Assembly: GCF_001908275.1 (NCBI RefSeq)
Contig: NZ_CP018620.1
Location: 1,178,001-1,242,000 of the forward strand
DNA length: 64,000 nt
Origin: Paenibacillus xylanexedens
Lineage (GTDB): Bacteria > Bacillota > Bacilli > Paenibacillales > Paenibacillaceae
Reading direction: 5' to 3'
Shown piece after piece: positions 27,689 to 36,400 of this stretch; the stretch's first letter is position 1; each line of letters starts with the position of its first letter. The position numbers and the translations under genes are program-made. The notes beneath the pieces were generated by a model. It did no database searches. It was not told where the DNA came from and saw only the letters and a list, made by a program, of their open reading frames with translations.

Positions 27689-28267
27689 ATGACTGCCAAA
27701 AGAGGACGTCCGCGTAACATGGAAACCCAGAATGCCATTCTTACAGCATCGTATGCGTTGTTGTTGGAGCACGGATTCGGGGCGGTTACAATCGAGAAGA
27801 TTGCTGAACGTGCACAGGTGAGCAAAGCCACTATCTACAAATGGTGGCCGAATAAAGGCGCTGTCATCATGGACGGATATATGTCTGCTGCAACGGCAAG
27901 ATTGCCAGTGCCGGATACAGGCTCGGTATTGGAGGATATACGCATACATGCGAGTAATCTGGTTCGTTTTTTGACCAGTCGGGAAGGAAAAGTGATTACA
28001 CAGATTATAGGGGAAGGGCAGTCGGATGCAGGGCTTGCCGAAGAATATCGTACAAGGTACATCCAACCGCGTCGGCGTGAAGCTCGGGGGATTCTGGAGA
28101 AGGGTGTGGAGCGCGGCGAATTAAAGAGTGGGACGGACATTGGATTATACATTGATCTGATCTATGGGCCGGTGTTCTATCGTATGTTAGTGACGGGGGA
28201 AGCGATGGATGATGCGTTTGTAGATCTGATGCTCCGTTCATTGTTGGAAGGCATTCAGTCCAAGTAG
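27689..28267 (+). CDS. TetR/AcrR-family transcriptional regulator
   Basis: A 192-residue repressor-type protein. The N-terminal TetR HTH runs from RNMETQNAILTASYALLLEH through FGAVTIEKIAERAQVSKATIYKWWPNKGAVI (about 7-58). The C-terminal part is an AefR/TetR_C-type ligand domain with a basic patch (YIQPRRREARGILEKG). ATG at 27689 with CCAGGAGGGCTCAAG. It is divergent from the MFS pump, its likely target. Confidence 0.9.
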   Translation: MTAKRGRPRNMETQNAILTASYALLLEHGFGAVTIEKIAERAQVSKATIYKWWPNKGAVIMDGYMSAATARLPVPDTGSVLEDIRIHASNLVRFLTSREGKVITQIIGEGQSDAGLAEEYRTRYIQPRRREARGILEKGVERGELKSGTDIGLYIDLIYGPVFYRMLVTGEAMDDAFVDLMLRSLLEGIQSK

Positions 28268-28367
28268 ATATAGGGATAGTCACGATAGAAGTGGGAGGAA
28301 GAGGGAAGAGGGCGATTCGTAGGAATCACCCTGGAAGGAGCACATGTATATTGTACGAGGTAGATTG

Positions 28368-29492
28368 TTAGACCTGGAATATAGGTGAGATGGCTGTGGG
28401 CCATGAATCTGTAACATTAGAGGAAAGGAAGGATGAGTGCTGGGTTAACACCGGGGGTTCATTCCATACCGAACTGGGCAGTTCGCGGCGTAATACAGGG
28501 GCAACTTCCTTGGCAAAACGCTCCACTTGCTCCAGTTGCTCGCTATGCGTCAGTCCATCTACGCTGATACTCAGCACCTGATGTCCGTAAGCGGCATGAT
28601 AGTCCAGAATTTTCTCAATGACCTGCTCCGAACTGCCAATTAACGCAGGACCTCGTGCAATGTTATCCTCCAGATCGGTGAAGGGTGACTGGTTATGCTG
28701 TGCGGCCGCAGTGGCATGGAACGCTTCATAATATGGCTTATAACGACGGATGGCTTCTTCGCCCGTATCCGCAAGATAGAGACTGCCGGCACCAGAGCCA
28801 ATCACTGCTTGCTGCGGATCATGACCATAATAATCGAGGCGCTCCCGATAATGATCAATTAACGCTTTGTATTTGGCTTGCGGATGAAAAGAGTTCGACG
28901 TAAAGAGAGGCTCGCCATATTTGGCAGCGAGTTCGGTCGAGACCGTGCTGGACGCGCTACCATGCCAGATCGGGATGGACTGCTGAAGCGGCCTGGGCCA
29001 CGTGGTCACTCCCTCAAGCGGAGGGCGATACGTTCCCTGCCACGTTACATTCTCTTCAGACCACAGCCGTCTTAGCAGATGGTAGCGTTCATCGAGTGAG
29101 TCCCATTGTTCCTCTTCGCTTATGCCAAACAGCGGATAGTGCCGAGGGTCATTGCCTTTCCCGATGATCATCTCCAGCCGTCCGCCCGATAATTGATCCA
29201 ACGTGGCATAATCCTCGGCAACCCGGACTGGATCAAGTATACTAAGAACAGTGACGGTGGTTAGTAACCGAATGCGTGTGGTTGCTGCGGCTATTGCGGT
29301 TAATACGACAGGTGGCGAGGAAGATAGAAAAGGCGCACCGTGTCGTTCACCGATTCCATAGGCATCGAAACCCAGTCGTTCAGCCAGCTTTGCCTGCTCT
29401 ATTATATTGTGGAATTTCTGCTGAGTCGTCAGAGCTTCCCCGGTTACGGCATTAGGCAGATTCATCATGAGACTAAACAAGGCAAATTTCAT
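28368..29492 (-). CDS. LLM-class flavin-dependent monooxygenase (luciferase-like)
   Basis: A 374-residue TIM-barrel enzyme of the bacterial luciferase-like family, using reduced FMN/F420 supplied by a partner reductase. Evidence: KLAERLGFDAYGIGERHGAPF, RIRLLTTVTVLSILDPVRVAEDYATLDQLSGGRLEMIIGKG and a C-terminal GSSEQVIEKILDYHAAYGHQVLSI. The ATG at 29492 has GGAGAAGG upstream; upstream in-frame codons lack a ribosome site. Substrate unknown; related proteins oxidise alkanes, alkanesulfonates or aminoacetaldehydes. It ends 100 bp from the TetR gene, convergent. Confidence 0.88.
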   Translation of the reverse strand: MKFALFSLMMNLPNAVTGEALTTQQKFHNIIEQAKLAERLGFDAYGIGERHGAPFLSSSPPVVLTAIAAATTRIRLLTTVTVLSILDPVRVAEDYATLDQLSGGRLEMIIGKGNDPRHYPLFGISEEEQWDSLDERYHLLRRLWSEENVTWQGTYRPPLEGVTTWPRPLQQSIPIWHGSASSTVSTELAAKYGEPLFTSNSFHPQAKYKALIDHYRERLDYYGHDPQQAVIGSGAGSLYLADTGEEAIRRYKPYYEAFHATAAAQHNQSPFTDLEDNIARGPALIGSSEQVIEKILDYHAAYGHQVLSISVDGLTHSEQLEQVERFAKEVAPVLRRELPSSVWNEPPVLTQHSSFLSSNVTDSWPTAISPIFQV

Positions 29493-29673
29493 CTGACCTT
29501 CTCCTCGAACTGAATTGATAATTCCTGTGTCGTATAATCCTATTGAAATAGTAGGATATGTAAGTTGGATTAAATGTATCACGTTCTCACGGATTCTTCT
29601 AATGGATTTTTTCTATAAGCAGGAACAGCGAGGCCTCCTTGCATAAATGTGAAGGGAATTGCCACGATTTTTA

Positions 29674-29702
29674 TTGACCGCTGTAAAATTTAGGATTAAA
29701 AT
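29674..29702 (+). promoter_or_regulatory. Sigma-A promoter of regulator paralogue 1
   Basis: TTGACC, a 17-bp spacer and TAAAAT. The element is nearly identical to that at 31319-31347 before paralogue 2, including spacer positions GTAAAAT..AGGAT, which suggests a shared operator inside the promoter. Confidence 0.75.
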
Positions 29703-29756
29703 TGTGCTTATCATATAAATTCAAAATTATGGATTTTCATTGTGGAGGTGGGATAC

Positions 29757-31151
29757 ATGGAACCTACAACTACGATACGCTCATATATTGAGGACTACAT
29801 CAGGAAACAGGGGTACACCCTGCAGTATTTTGCCGATATATCGGGAGTTAACGCTGGAACGCTTAGCGCAATTATTAAGGGGACTCGGCCCATCGCTATG
29901 GCGCAACTGGATCTGATTACCCAAGGCATGAAGCTGGAAGAGGGGTATTTCTACGAGATTTATGGGGCTGAATGTTTCGTGGAATCGGCACCTCATTGGA
30001 GGAGACTGGAACCATTCCTGCAACGTTGTGCTGAATTGGACAAGCTGGAATGTATTCATAAGGTTATCCAGGAAGTGACGGATGATCGCTCGTATATCTC
30101 GGAGTTGTTTGAGATGGCGGAAGGCATGCTTGAACGTGGACAGACGAAGGCTGCACGGATGTTGTACGAATGTGTGGCGGAGTGTGAGAAATATCAACAC
30201 TCGGAACGTCTGGCTCTGTGCCAGTATCGCATCTTCACGTTATCTCTCGGTCAGAATCAACATGATAACCTGCGGGCCGCTGTGCATTTTGAGCCATATA
30301 TTAATCGGCTGGATGAGGAACGGCAACTGGATGCGATTAAGGATTTGGCGAATACGTACTCCGCACTTCGCTATTGGGACAAGTTGTTCGCGCTTGCAGA
30401 TGAATTGGGACATAAAGCGGAAATTATTCAATCGTATACTAAGAAAAAAGTTATTAAAGAAAATAGGATTACAGCGTACCCTTTATTTGTATACAGAGCT
30501 TATTCGAATTTGCTTAAAAGCAGTGCATGTGAGTGGAGAGAGATGTATAACGATGCACTGGAATATACAAATAATTATGCTTCTTTGGTTAAGATACCCA
30601 ATCCTGATGATGAAGAAATGATATATATCAATATGTTCAACAGATGGGCAGAGGTTAATACTCAATTGTATAAACTGATGATGGGAAAGACAGAGGTTCT
30701 CCCGGAATATATAGCTTGGATTGAGCAGAATGAAGAGGAGACACTTACTGGTCTTGTTAAAATTATAGAAGCAGCAAATAAGTACGACTTGGATATAGAT
30801 TATGTTATTTCTAAATTTGATATTTCCATTAATTCTATGTTGAATGATAGAACTTTATCAGAAGGATACAATGAACAAATGAAAAACAATCTGTACTCAA
30901 AACTCTTATTTGAGTTGGCAATGTATTATTTTAAAAGAGAACGATACATGGAAGGAATACACAAGCTTGTCACCTGTTTGAGTTCAGCCATCAAGATTAA
31001 TAATTCTAATGACATAATACAATGTGTTGCTCTCTTTGAAAGGTATAGGTCTTTTGCATCTAAAGAAATAGAAGGTATCTATTATAATCTAATGGAGGAG
31101 GCTTATAGTTATTATGAAATCAAAAAAAATCATAGCTATACTTTTGTTTAG
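29757..31151 (+). CDS. HTH/TPR regulator 1, RRNPP quorum-sensing type (AloR-like)
   Basis: A 464-residue cytoplasmic regulator. Residues 1-70 form an XRE-like HTH (YTLQYFADISGVNAGTLSAI, then KGTRPIAMAQLDLI); the rest is a helical repeat domain with TPR-like pairs (SAPHWRRLEPFLQRCAELDK, ARMLYECVAECEKYQHSER). This plan matches RRNPP receptors (Rap, NprR, PlcR, AimR) and the AloR family described in Paenibacillus, which bind a re-imported peptide. GAGGTGGGATAC precedes the ATG at 29757. A 41-codon propeptide gene overlaps its 3' end. The first ~675 bp look GC-balanced while the rest is AT-rich, suggesting a mosaic origin. Confidence 0.82.
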   Translation: MEPTTTIRSYIEDYIRKQGYTLQYFADISGVNAGTLSAIIKGTRPIAMAQLDLITQGMKLEEGYFYEIYGAECFVESAPHWRRLEPFLQRCAELDKLECIHKVIQEVTDDRSYISELFEMAEGMLERGQTKAARMLYECVAECEKYQHSERLALCQYRIFTLSLGQNQHDNLRAAVHFEPYINRLDEERQLDAIKDLANTYSALRYWDKLFALADELGHKAEIIQSYTKKKVIKENRITAYPLFVYRAYSNLLKSSACEWREMYNDALEYTNNYASLVKIPNPDDEEMIYINMFNRWAEVNTQLYKLMMGKTEVLPEYIAWIEQNEEETLTGLVKIIEAANKYDLDIDYVISKFDISINSMLNDRTLSEGYNEQMKNNLYSKLLFELAMYYFKRERYMEGIHKLVTCLSSAIKINNSNDIIQCVALFERYRSFASKEIEGIYYNLMEEAYSYYEIKKNHSYTFV

Positions 31152-31239
31152 TGCTATTATTGTTAGTTTTCCCACTATACTAATTAATGTACAAGATCAA
31201 ATCTATAGTCTGCTAGCACATGGTGATGGAATGTTGTAA
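31114..31239 (+). CDS. Candidate signalling propeptide (Phr/AloP-like)
   Basis: A 41-codon frame overlapping the last 38 bp of regulator 1 in another frame, preceded by GGAGGAGG (12-bp spacing). The product has the layout of Phr/PapR/AimP/AloP precursors: Lys-rich start MKSKKI, hydrophobic export core IAILLFSAIIVSFPTILI, then a short hydrophilic tail whose end is LLAHGDGML. The mature peptide would come from this C-terminal part after secretion and proteolysis, be imported by an oligopeptide permease and bind regulator 1. The 3' overlap with the receptor gene and a terminator right after it are typical of such pairs. Maturation site unknown. Confidence 0.72.
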   Translation: MKSKKIIAILLFSAIIVSFPTILINVQDQIYSLLAHGDGML

Positions 31240-31272
31240 GATATAAAAACTTAAACTACACTAATTAATAGC

Positions 31273-31305
31273 GGTTTATTTCCGAATGCGGAAGTAAGCC
31301 TTTTT
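31273..31305 (+). terminator. Terminator of the regulator 1/propeptide unit
   Basis: GGTTTATTTCCG-AATG-CGGAAGTAAGCC forms a 12-bp stem (two G-U) followed by TTTTT. Confidence 0.88.
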
Positions 31306-31318
31306 GTGTTTTTATAGA

Positions 31319-31347
31319 TTGACCGATGTAAAATACAGGATTAAAAT
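31319..31347 (+). promoter_or_regulatory. Sigma-A promoter of regulator paralogues 2-4
   Basis: TTGACC, 17-bp spacer, TAAAAT, matching the paralogue 1 promoter in both hexamers and 14 of 17 spacer bases. No such element precedes paralogues 3 or 4, so 2-3-4 are probably one transcript. Confidence 0.75.
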
Positions 31348-31402
31348 AACATTTATTATATGTAATTGAATTATAAGTGATTTATGTGACGGAGGTGAGA
31401 TC

Positions 31403-32773
31403 GTGGAATCGGTACCTACAATAAGAGTACATATTGAGAAATTCATGAGAGAACAAAATCTCAAGTTGCAGCATTTTTCCGACATTACAGGAATTAATGT
31501 TGGGACTTTAAGTGCCATTCTTAAAGGTAGCAGACCGATGTCTATGAACCAACTGAATCAGATCACTTCTGTTATGGGATTAGAGAAAGGGTATTTTTAT
31601 GAGAGTTATGGGGTTGAATCCTTCATAGAATCTTCGCCCCACTGGAGACGTTTGGAGCCATATCTATATGAGTGTGCTGAGCTTTGTAAGCTGGATTGTA
31701 TACAACAAGTCATCACTCATGTAACGGACGATCGATCATATATAGAAGAATTATTTGATGTAGCTGAAAGCTTTTTTGCTAGAGGATTAAAAGAAGTAGC
31801 TCTTATTTTGTATGAATGTGTGGCAGACAGTGAAAAATATCAACACTCCGAGCGGTTGGCCTTATGCCAGTACCGTATTTTTCTGCTTCATAAAACACTG
31901 AATAAATTCAATAACTTAAATGCCGCAGTAAAATTTGAACCTTTTATCGAAAAATTGAATGAGGAAGTACAACTGGATGCGATTAAAGATTTAGCTAATT
32001 TGTATGGCGCGATAAATCTATGGGATAAGGTTTTTGAACTGGCTAATGAATTGATTCAAAGAACTGAATTCCAAGTTCAACTTCAATCTATGAGACGGAA
32101 CAGAAAACCAAGAATAGCCTCTTATCCTCTATTTACTTATAAAGCTTATGCTAATCTGCTCATGGCAAATGTATCTGAAGAACGTAAGCAATATATGAAA
32201 GCTTTGGAGTACACAGATGTTTATGAGGATATTATGGATGGGATTAAAAATCCAACAGAGGAAGAGCAAGAATTGATAGATCGATTCAAGGGCTGGGCTG
32301 AGGGCAATCGATATTTGTACAAAATACTATCAGGTGACTTCGAAGGCTTAAACCGTTATTTGAATTACCTAGATGTTAATCTTGCCGAAATTTTAACAGC
32401 ACTCGCCTATATTATACAGGCGGCAAATCAGTACTCTTTTAATATTGACCATGCATTAAATAGATTCCAAAATCACATTGATCAAATTAAAGCGGAAAGA
32501 CATGTAAAAGGAATATATAACGAACAGGCATCAAATTTTAGATATATACGCTTATTCTACGAACTAGCAAAATACAGATTGAAACAGAATCAAATTGAAC
32601 AGGGAATAGAACATCTAATTACTAGCTTGGAACGTTCATCTTCATGTAATGAAGATCTAATGTGTATCAAATGCATTGATTTGTACGGAAAATACAGAAA
32701 TTCCGCTAGTAAGATCCAGGAAGAACAGTATACAAAACTAATAGATAAGTTAAGTGTACCAACTTTTCGATAG
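31403..32773 (+). CDS. HTH/TPR regulator 2 (AloR-like paralogue)
   Basis: A 456-residue paralogue of regulator 1 with the same HTH (LKLQHFSDITGINVGTLSAI, KGSRPMSMNQLNQI) and helical repeat domain (SSPHWRRLEPYLYECAELCK, SEKYQHSERLALCQYRIF). It begins with GTG at 31403, 7 bp after GGAGG. It is AT-rich throughout. Unlike regulator 1, no propeptide gene follows; only 20 bp separate it from the next paralogue. It may respond to the paralogue 1 peptide, to a peptide encoded elsewhere, or to none. Confidence 0.82.
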   Translation: MESVPTIRVHIEKFMREQNLKLQHFSDITGINVGTLSAILKGSRPMSMNQLNQITSVMGLEKGYFYESYGVESFIESSPHWRRLEPYLYECAELCKLDCIQQVITHVTDDRSYIEELFDVAESFFARGLKEVALILYECVADSEKYQHSERLALCQYRIFLLHKTLNKFNNLNAAVKFEPFIEKLNEEVQLDAIKDLANLYGAINLWDKVFELANELIQRTEFQVQLQSMRRNRKPRIASYPLFTYKAYANLLMANVSEERKQYMKALEYTDVYEDIMDGIKNPTEEEQELIDRFKGWAEGNRYLYKILSGDFEGLNRYLNYLDVNLAEILTALAYIIQAANQYSFNIDHALNRFQNHIDQIKAERHVKGIYNEQASNFRYIRLFYELAKYRLKQNQIEQGIEHLITSLERSSSCNEDLMCIKCIDLYGKYRNSASKIQEEQYTKLIDKLSVPTFR

Positions 32774-32793
32774 TAAAACATCTGGGGAGGACG

Positions 32794-34157
32794 ATGAAGA
32801 CAATGTCCGATATACGTTCCTATATTGAAAGTCACTTGAAGAATAAGGGATATAAACTACAGCAAGTTTCAGAAATGGCTGACATTAATGTGGGTACGTT
32901 AAGTGCTATCATCAGAGGAACCAGACTTATGTCAATGAATCAACTAGACCAAATCACATCAGCAATGGGTTTGGAACAGGGGTACTTTTATGAAATGTAT
33001 GGAGTTGAATGTTTTATTGAATCTGCGCCCCATTGGAGGCGATTAGAACCGTATTTATTTCGTTGTGCTGAACTTGGTAAGCTAGATATTATACAACAAG
33101 TCATTACTCATGTAACAGATGATCAATCCTATATTGATGAGTTATTTAATGTGGCAGAGAGTCTCTATAATAAAAGCACCAATGAATCTGCACTCATTAT
33201 ATATGAATGTGTGGCCGGTAGTGAGAAGTATCAACACTCGGAGCGGTTGGCCCTTTGCCAGTACCGCATTTTCTTGCTTCATAAAACACTGAGTAAATTT
33301 GACAATCTCAATGCAGCAGTAAAGTTCGAACCTTATATTGATAAATTAAATGAAGAAGTGCAATTGGATGCAATTAAAGACTTGGCTAACGTGTATATGA
33401 CGATACATTTGTGGGACAAGGTCGACACATGGGCACGGGAACTGGAACGGAAAGCAGAATTCCAATTAAAAATTCAATCTCGTAGGCGAAAAAATAAAAG
33501 AAGGCTAACAGCCTATCCTCTTTTTACATATGTAGCCTATGCACACTTATTAATAGCAAGCGTTTATGATGCCCGTAAGGAATATGAAAATGTCCTAAAG
33601 TATACAGAAAAATACTTGGAAATAGTTGAGCTTGGGAATCCTACACAAGAGGATCAACAAATAATAGATTTGTTCCGAGTATGGGGGAAGGGAATCAATA
33701 TGCCTCCCAATTAATGCTTGGTCAAGAAAATGTAATCGATTCTTATTTGGATTATATCGAAAACAACCCGTCAGAAATATTAGCTGGATTCGTTAATATT
33801 TTGCAAGCAGCTAATCAGTATTCTTTTAACATTGACTTTGCTTTAGATAGATTTAAGAACCAGATCAAATTGTTTAATACAGACATGCACTTTAAAGGTG
33901 GTTATAACGATCAAATGTTAAACCACGGGTATCAAGATTTTTACTATGAATTGGGATATTATCAAATAAAACAACGTAATTACTTACTTGGGATTGATGC
34001 CTTACTCATGTGTTTAGAACTCTCTTCTTCAAGTAAAGATGACCTGATGTGTATTAAATGTTTAGATTTGTACGGGGAGTATAGGAGCGAAGCCAATGAA
34101 AAACAGATCAGAAATTACAAAAATGTAGTAGAAAAGTTAAGTTTGCCGACTTTTTGA
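32794..34157 (+). pseudogene. HTH/TPR regulator 3 (AloR-like), broken by a frameshift
   Basis: Two overlapping frames together make one paralogue of regulators 1, 2 and 4. Frame one (32794-33714) gives the HTH and most repeats, then runs off as VWGKGINMPPN and stops. The second frame, open from 33681, continues as EGNQYASQLMLGQENVIDSY and aligns with the paralogues to the end (VEKLSLPTF). One extra G in the G5 run at 33683-33687 restores a continuous VWGEGNQYASQ. The break is either a real loss or phase-variable one-base deletion, or a homopolymer sequencing error. The 306-residue truncated product would keep its DNA-binding domain but lose part of the peptide-binding repeats. Confidence 0.8.
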
Positions 34158-34181
34158 TAATGAAATATCTGGGAAGGGACG

Positions 34182-35522
34182 ATGAAGAAGATGCACAATA
34201 TACGTTCCTATTTTGATAGATACTTGAAAGACAATGGGTATAAACTACAGCAGTTTTCAGAAATTGTTGACATTAACGTGGGTACATTAAGTGCTATCAT
34301 CAGAGGAACCAGACTTATTTCAATGAACCAACTAGACCGGATTACCTCTGCAATGGGTTTGGAACAGGGGTGCTTTTATGATATGTATGGTATGGAATAT
34401 TTTATTGAATCTGCACCCCATTGGAGACGCTTAGAACCGTTTATATATCGTTGTGCTGAGCTTGGCAAGCTGGATGTTATTCAACAAGTCATTACTCATG
34501 TGACAGATGATCATTCATACATTGATGAGTTGTTTGAAATAGCTGAAGAATTGTATAACAAAGGAATGAAGCAGGCAGCACTTATTCTGTATGAATGTGT
34601 GTCTGAATGCGAAAAATATCAGCACTCTGAACGGTTGGCTATGTGCCAATATCGTATATTTCTTATTAGTATAAATTTAAAAAAGTTTGATAACCTTAAT
34701 GCAGCAATTCGTTTAGAGGTTTATGTAGAGAAGCTCAATGAAGAATTACAATTGGATGCGATTAAGGAACTGGCTAATGTATATAGTACAATGGATTTAT
34801 GGGAAAAGGTTTATTCATTGGCAGAAAAATTAGAAAGAAAATCGGATGCATTATTAAGATTTAAGTCTCGAGCAGAGGCTAAACGTATTACGGCTTATCC
34901 TTTAATTACTTACAAAGCTTATGCGAATCTGTTAAAGGCAAGTGTGTTTAAAGCACGTAAAGAATATGCAGTGGCTTTAAAATATACAGATATTTATGAG
35001 AGAGTAGTTGATATTTCTGGTCCATCAGAAGAAGAAGGGGTTATGATAGCCAAATTTAAGAGATGGGCTCAAGGAAATCGTATAACTATTAATTTAATGT
35101 CTGGAAATCAAGAATTTATACATGAGTATCTTAATTACCTGGAAGCTTACTCTGAGGAAACGTTAACTGCCTTTATTAATATTATTGAAGTTGCTAATGA
35201 ACAATCTCTTAAAATTGAGTTTGATTTAGAAGAATATGAAGACAAAATCAAGCGATTTTATTTAGATAGAGGGTGCAATTCACGAATTATAACTCATAGA
35301 TATATGTTGTTTAATTATGAACTTGCAAAGTATAAATGCAATCGACAAGATTACCAAAACGGTATAGATATAATACTTTATATTTTATCTCTTTCAACTT
35401 TGAACCAAGACGATCACATGACAGTAAAATGCGTTGATTTATACGGAACTTACAGACAGCAAGCTAGTTTGTCCCAGCAAGAGACGTATTCACAATTATT
35501 TAAGACGATAAATATTAAATAA
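34182..35522 (+). CDS. HTH/TPR regulator 4 (AloR-like paralogue)
   Basis: A 446-residue paralogue with HTH YKLQQFSEIVDINVGTLSAI and RGTRLISMNQLDRI, and repeat motifs SAPHWRRLEPFIYRCAELGK and CEKYQHSERLAMCQYRIF. Two Mets in the first four codons are possible starts; GGAAGGGACG is upstream. It lies 24 bp after paralogue 3 and is the last gene of the array, closed by a terminator. No propeptide gene follows. C-terminal repeats diverge more from the others than the N-terminal half, as expected for different peptide specificity. Confidence 0.82.
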   Translation: MKKMHNIRSYFDRYLKDNGYKLQQFSEIVDINVGTLSAIIRGTRLISMNQLDRITSAMGLEQGCFYDMYGMEYFIESAPHWRRLEPFIYRCAELGKLDVIQQVITHVTDDHSYIDELFEIAEELYNKGMKQAALILYECVSECEKYQHSERLAMCQYRIFLISINLKKFDNLNAAIRLEVYVEKLNEELQLDAIKELANVYSTMDLWEKVYSLAEKLERKSDALLRFKSRAEAKRITAYPLITYKAYANLLKASVFKARKEYAVALKYTDIYERVVDISGPSEEEGVMIAKFKRWAQGNRITINLMSGNQEFIHEYLNYLEAYSEETLTAFINIIEVANEQSLKIEFDLEEYEDKIKRFYLDRGCNSRIITHRYMLFNYELAKYKCNRQDYQNGIDIILYILSLSTLNQDDHMTVKCVDLYGTYRQQASLSQQETYSQLFKTINIK

Positions 35523-35525
35523 AAC

Positions 35526-35562
35526 AAACAGCCTATCTGCTTTTGAGGTAGGCTGTTTTGTA
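35526..35562 (+). terminator. Terminator of the regulator 2-4 operon
   Basis: AAACAGCCTA pairs with TAGGCTGTTT around a 13-nt loop, right after the regulator 4 stop. Confidence 0.88.
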
Positions 35563-35725
35563 TTTTGATAAAGGATTAAGCAGAGCACAATGCCTTTTCT
35601 AAAGATTTGTTTTTACAATATTATGCAAAACATATTATGTTCTAAAAAGCACCTGTAGTCATTAGCGAAACTAATAGCTTACTCATATTGAATATTTTCC
35701 AGAATGTCCTAGAGGGGTACATGCT

Positions 35726-35899
35726 ATGAGAGAACGGAGTATCTTGAAAGACCAAATCGAGCAAGGTCGGCAAGAGTTGAGTCGCTTGGTAGATCAATAT
35801 GGAATCCCGAATGTGAAAGTGCTTGAGCAGTCTATGGCGTTGGACGAGCTAATTAATGAATATAATCGATTTACTCTAGGTGTAAATATGAGGAAATGA
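35726..35899 (+). CDS. Spo0E-like aspartyl-phosphate phosphatase, copy 1
   Basis: A 57-residue two-helix protein of the Spo0E family. Helix 1 is LKDQIEQGRQELSRLVDQYG; helix 2 carries the signature SMALDELINEYNRF, equivalent to SQELD-LI--Y of Spo0E, whose Asp is needed to dephosphorylate Spo0A~P and so delay sporulation. ATG at 35726 after AGAGGGG. A second member at 42375-42563 shares the upstream sequence (GAGGGG.....CATGCT) and the protein sequence. The two copies bracket the RiPP cluster. Confidence 0.85.
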   Translation: MRERSILKDQIEQGRQELSRLVDQYGIPNVKVLEQSMALDELINEYNRFTLGVNMRK

Positions 35900-36081
35900 A
35901 CGATATGATATTTAAGTTTTTACTAAATAATTACACATGCTAATTTGTATAATTATTCAAATAATTTAAATATAATATTCTTTTGCAAAATATTATATTT
36001 TAAAAAAGGGATCAAAATACTAGTTCAATTTTTGAAAAGGTTAAATGTATTTTTATCTATATTAAACAAGGAGGTGAGCAT

Positions 36082-36297
36082 ATGGGAGCAAGTAAACCTG
36101 GTAAAGGCAGTACAAAATATCCCGAGTTGACTAGCGGGGATTTCGGTGTTGGAGCAATCAGATTTCAAAACCCCCCAAATACAGGCGGGGGAACAGGGAA
36201 CACCGGTAGCTGTGGTGTTAATGTAAGTTGTGTACTTTGCTGTTGTTGTGGCAAAGGTGGTGGAGCGGATAATGTACAAAAACAAATTGAACTATAG
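36082..36297 (+). CDS. RiPP precursor peptide with Cys-rich core
   Basis: A 71-residue peptide with a strong ribosome site (AAGGAGGTGAGCAT). Leader about 1-33 (MGASKPGKGSTKYPELTSGD, ending RFQNPPN); a Gly-rich spacer TGGGTGNTG; a core SCGVNVSCVLCCCCG (residues 43-57) with six Cys, two of them after Ser; then GKGGG and a follower ADNVQKQIEL. Cys and Ser/Thr clusters are the substrates of azoline-forming YcaO enzymes, two of which are encoded downstream. I do not recognise a named family. The core is bordered by glycines on both sides, as in microcin B17-type substrates. Cleavage sites are unknown. Confidence 0.82.
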   Translation: MGASKPGKGSTKYPELTSGDFGVGAIRFQNPPNTGGGTGNTGSCGVNVSCVLCCCCGKGGGADNVQKQIEL

Positions 36298-36400
36298 GAC
36301 TTTTTTTGATTCCCAATAATTATATTGATTCGAGTGCGGCAATATGCGTATTTAGGATATTAGCCGCACTTGAAGTTTAAAGCGGAGGTGTCATATCATT

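Noticed and set aside
33681..34157. Separate small gene after regulator 3
   Set aside because: It aligns with the C-terminal part of the paralogues and joins regulator 3 by a one-base shift; treated as part of the broken gene.
36025..36285. 86-codon minus-strand frame opposite the RiPP precursor
   Set aside because: Antisense to the precursor; its start and composition are poor while the precursor has a strong ribosome site.
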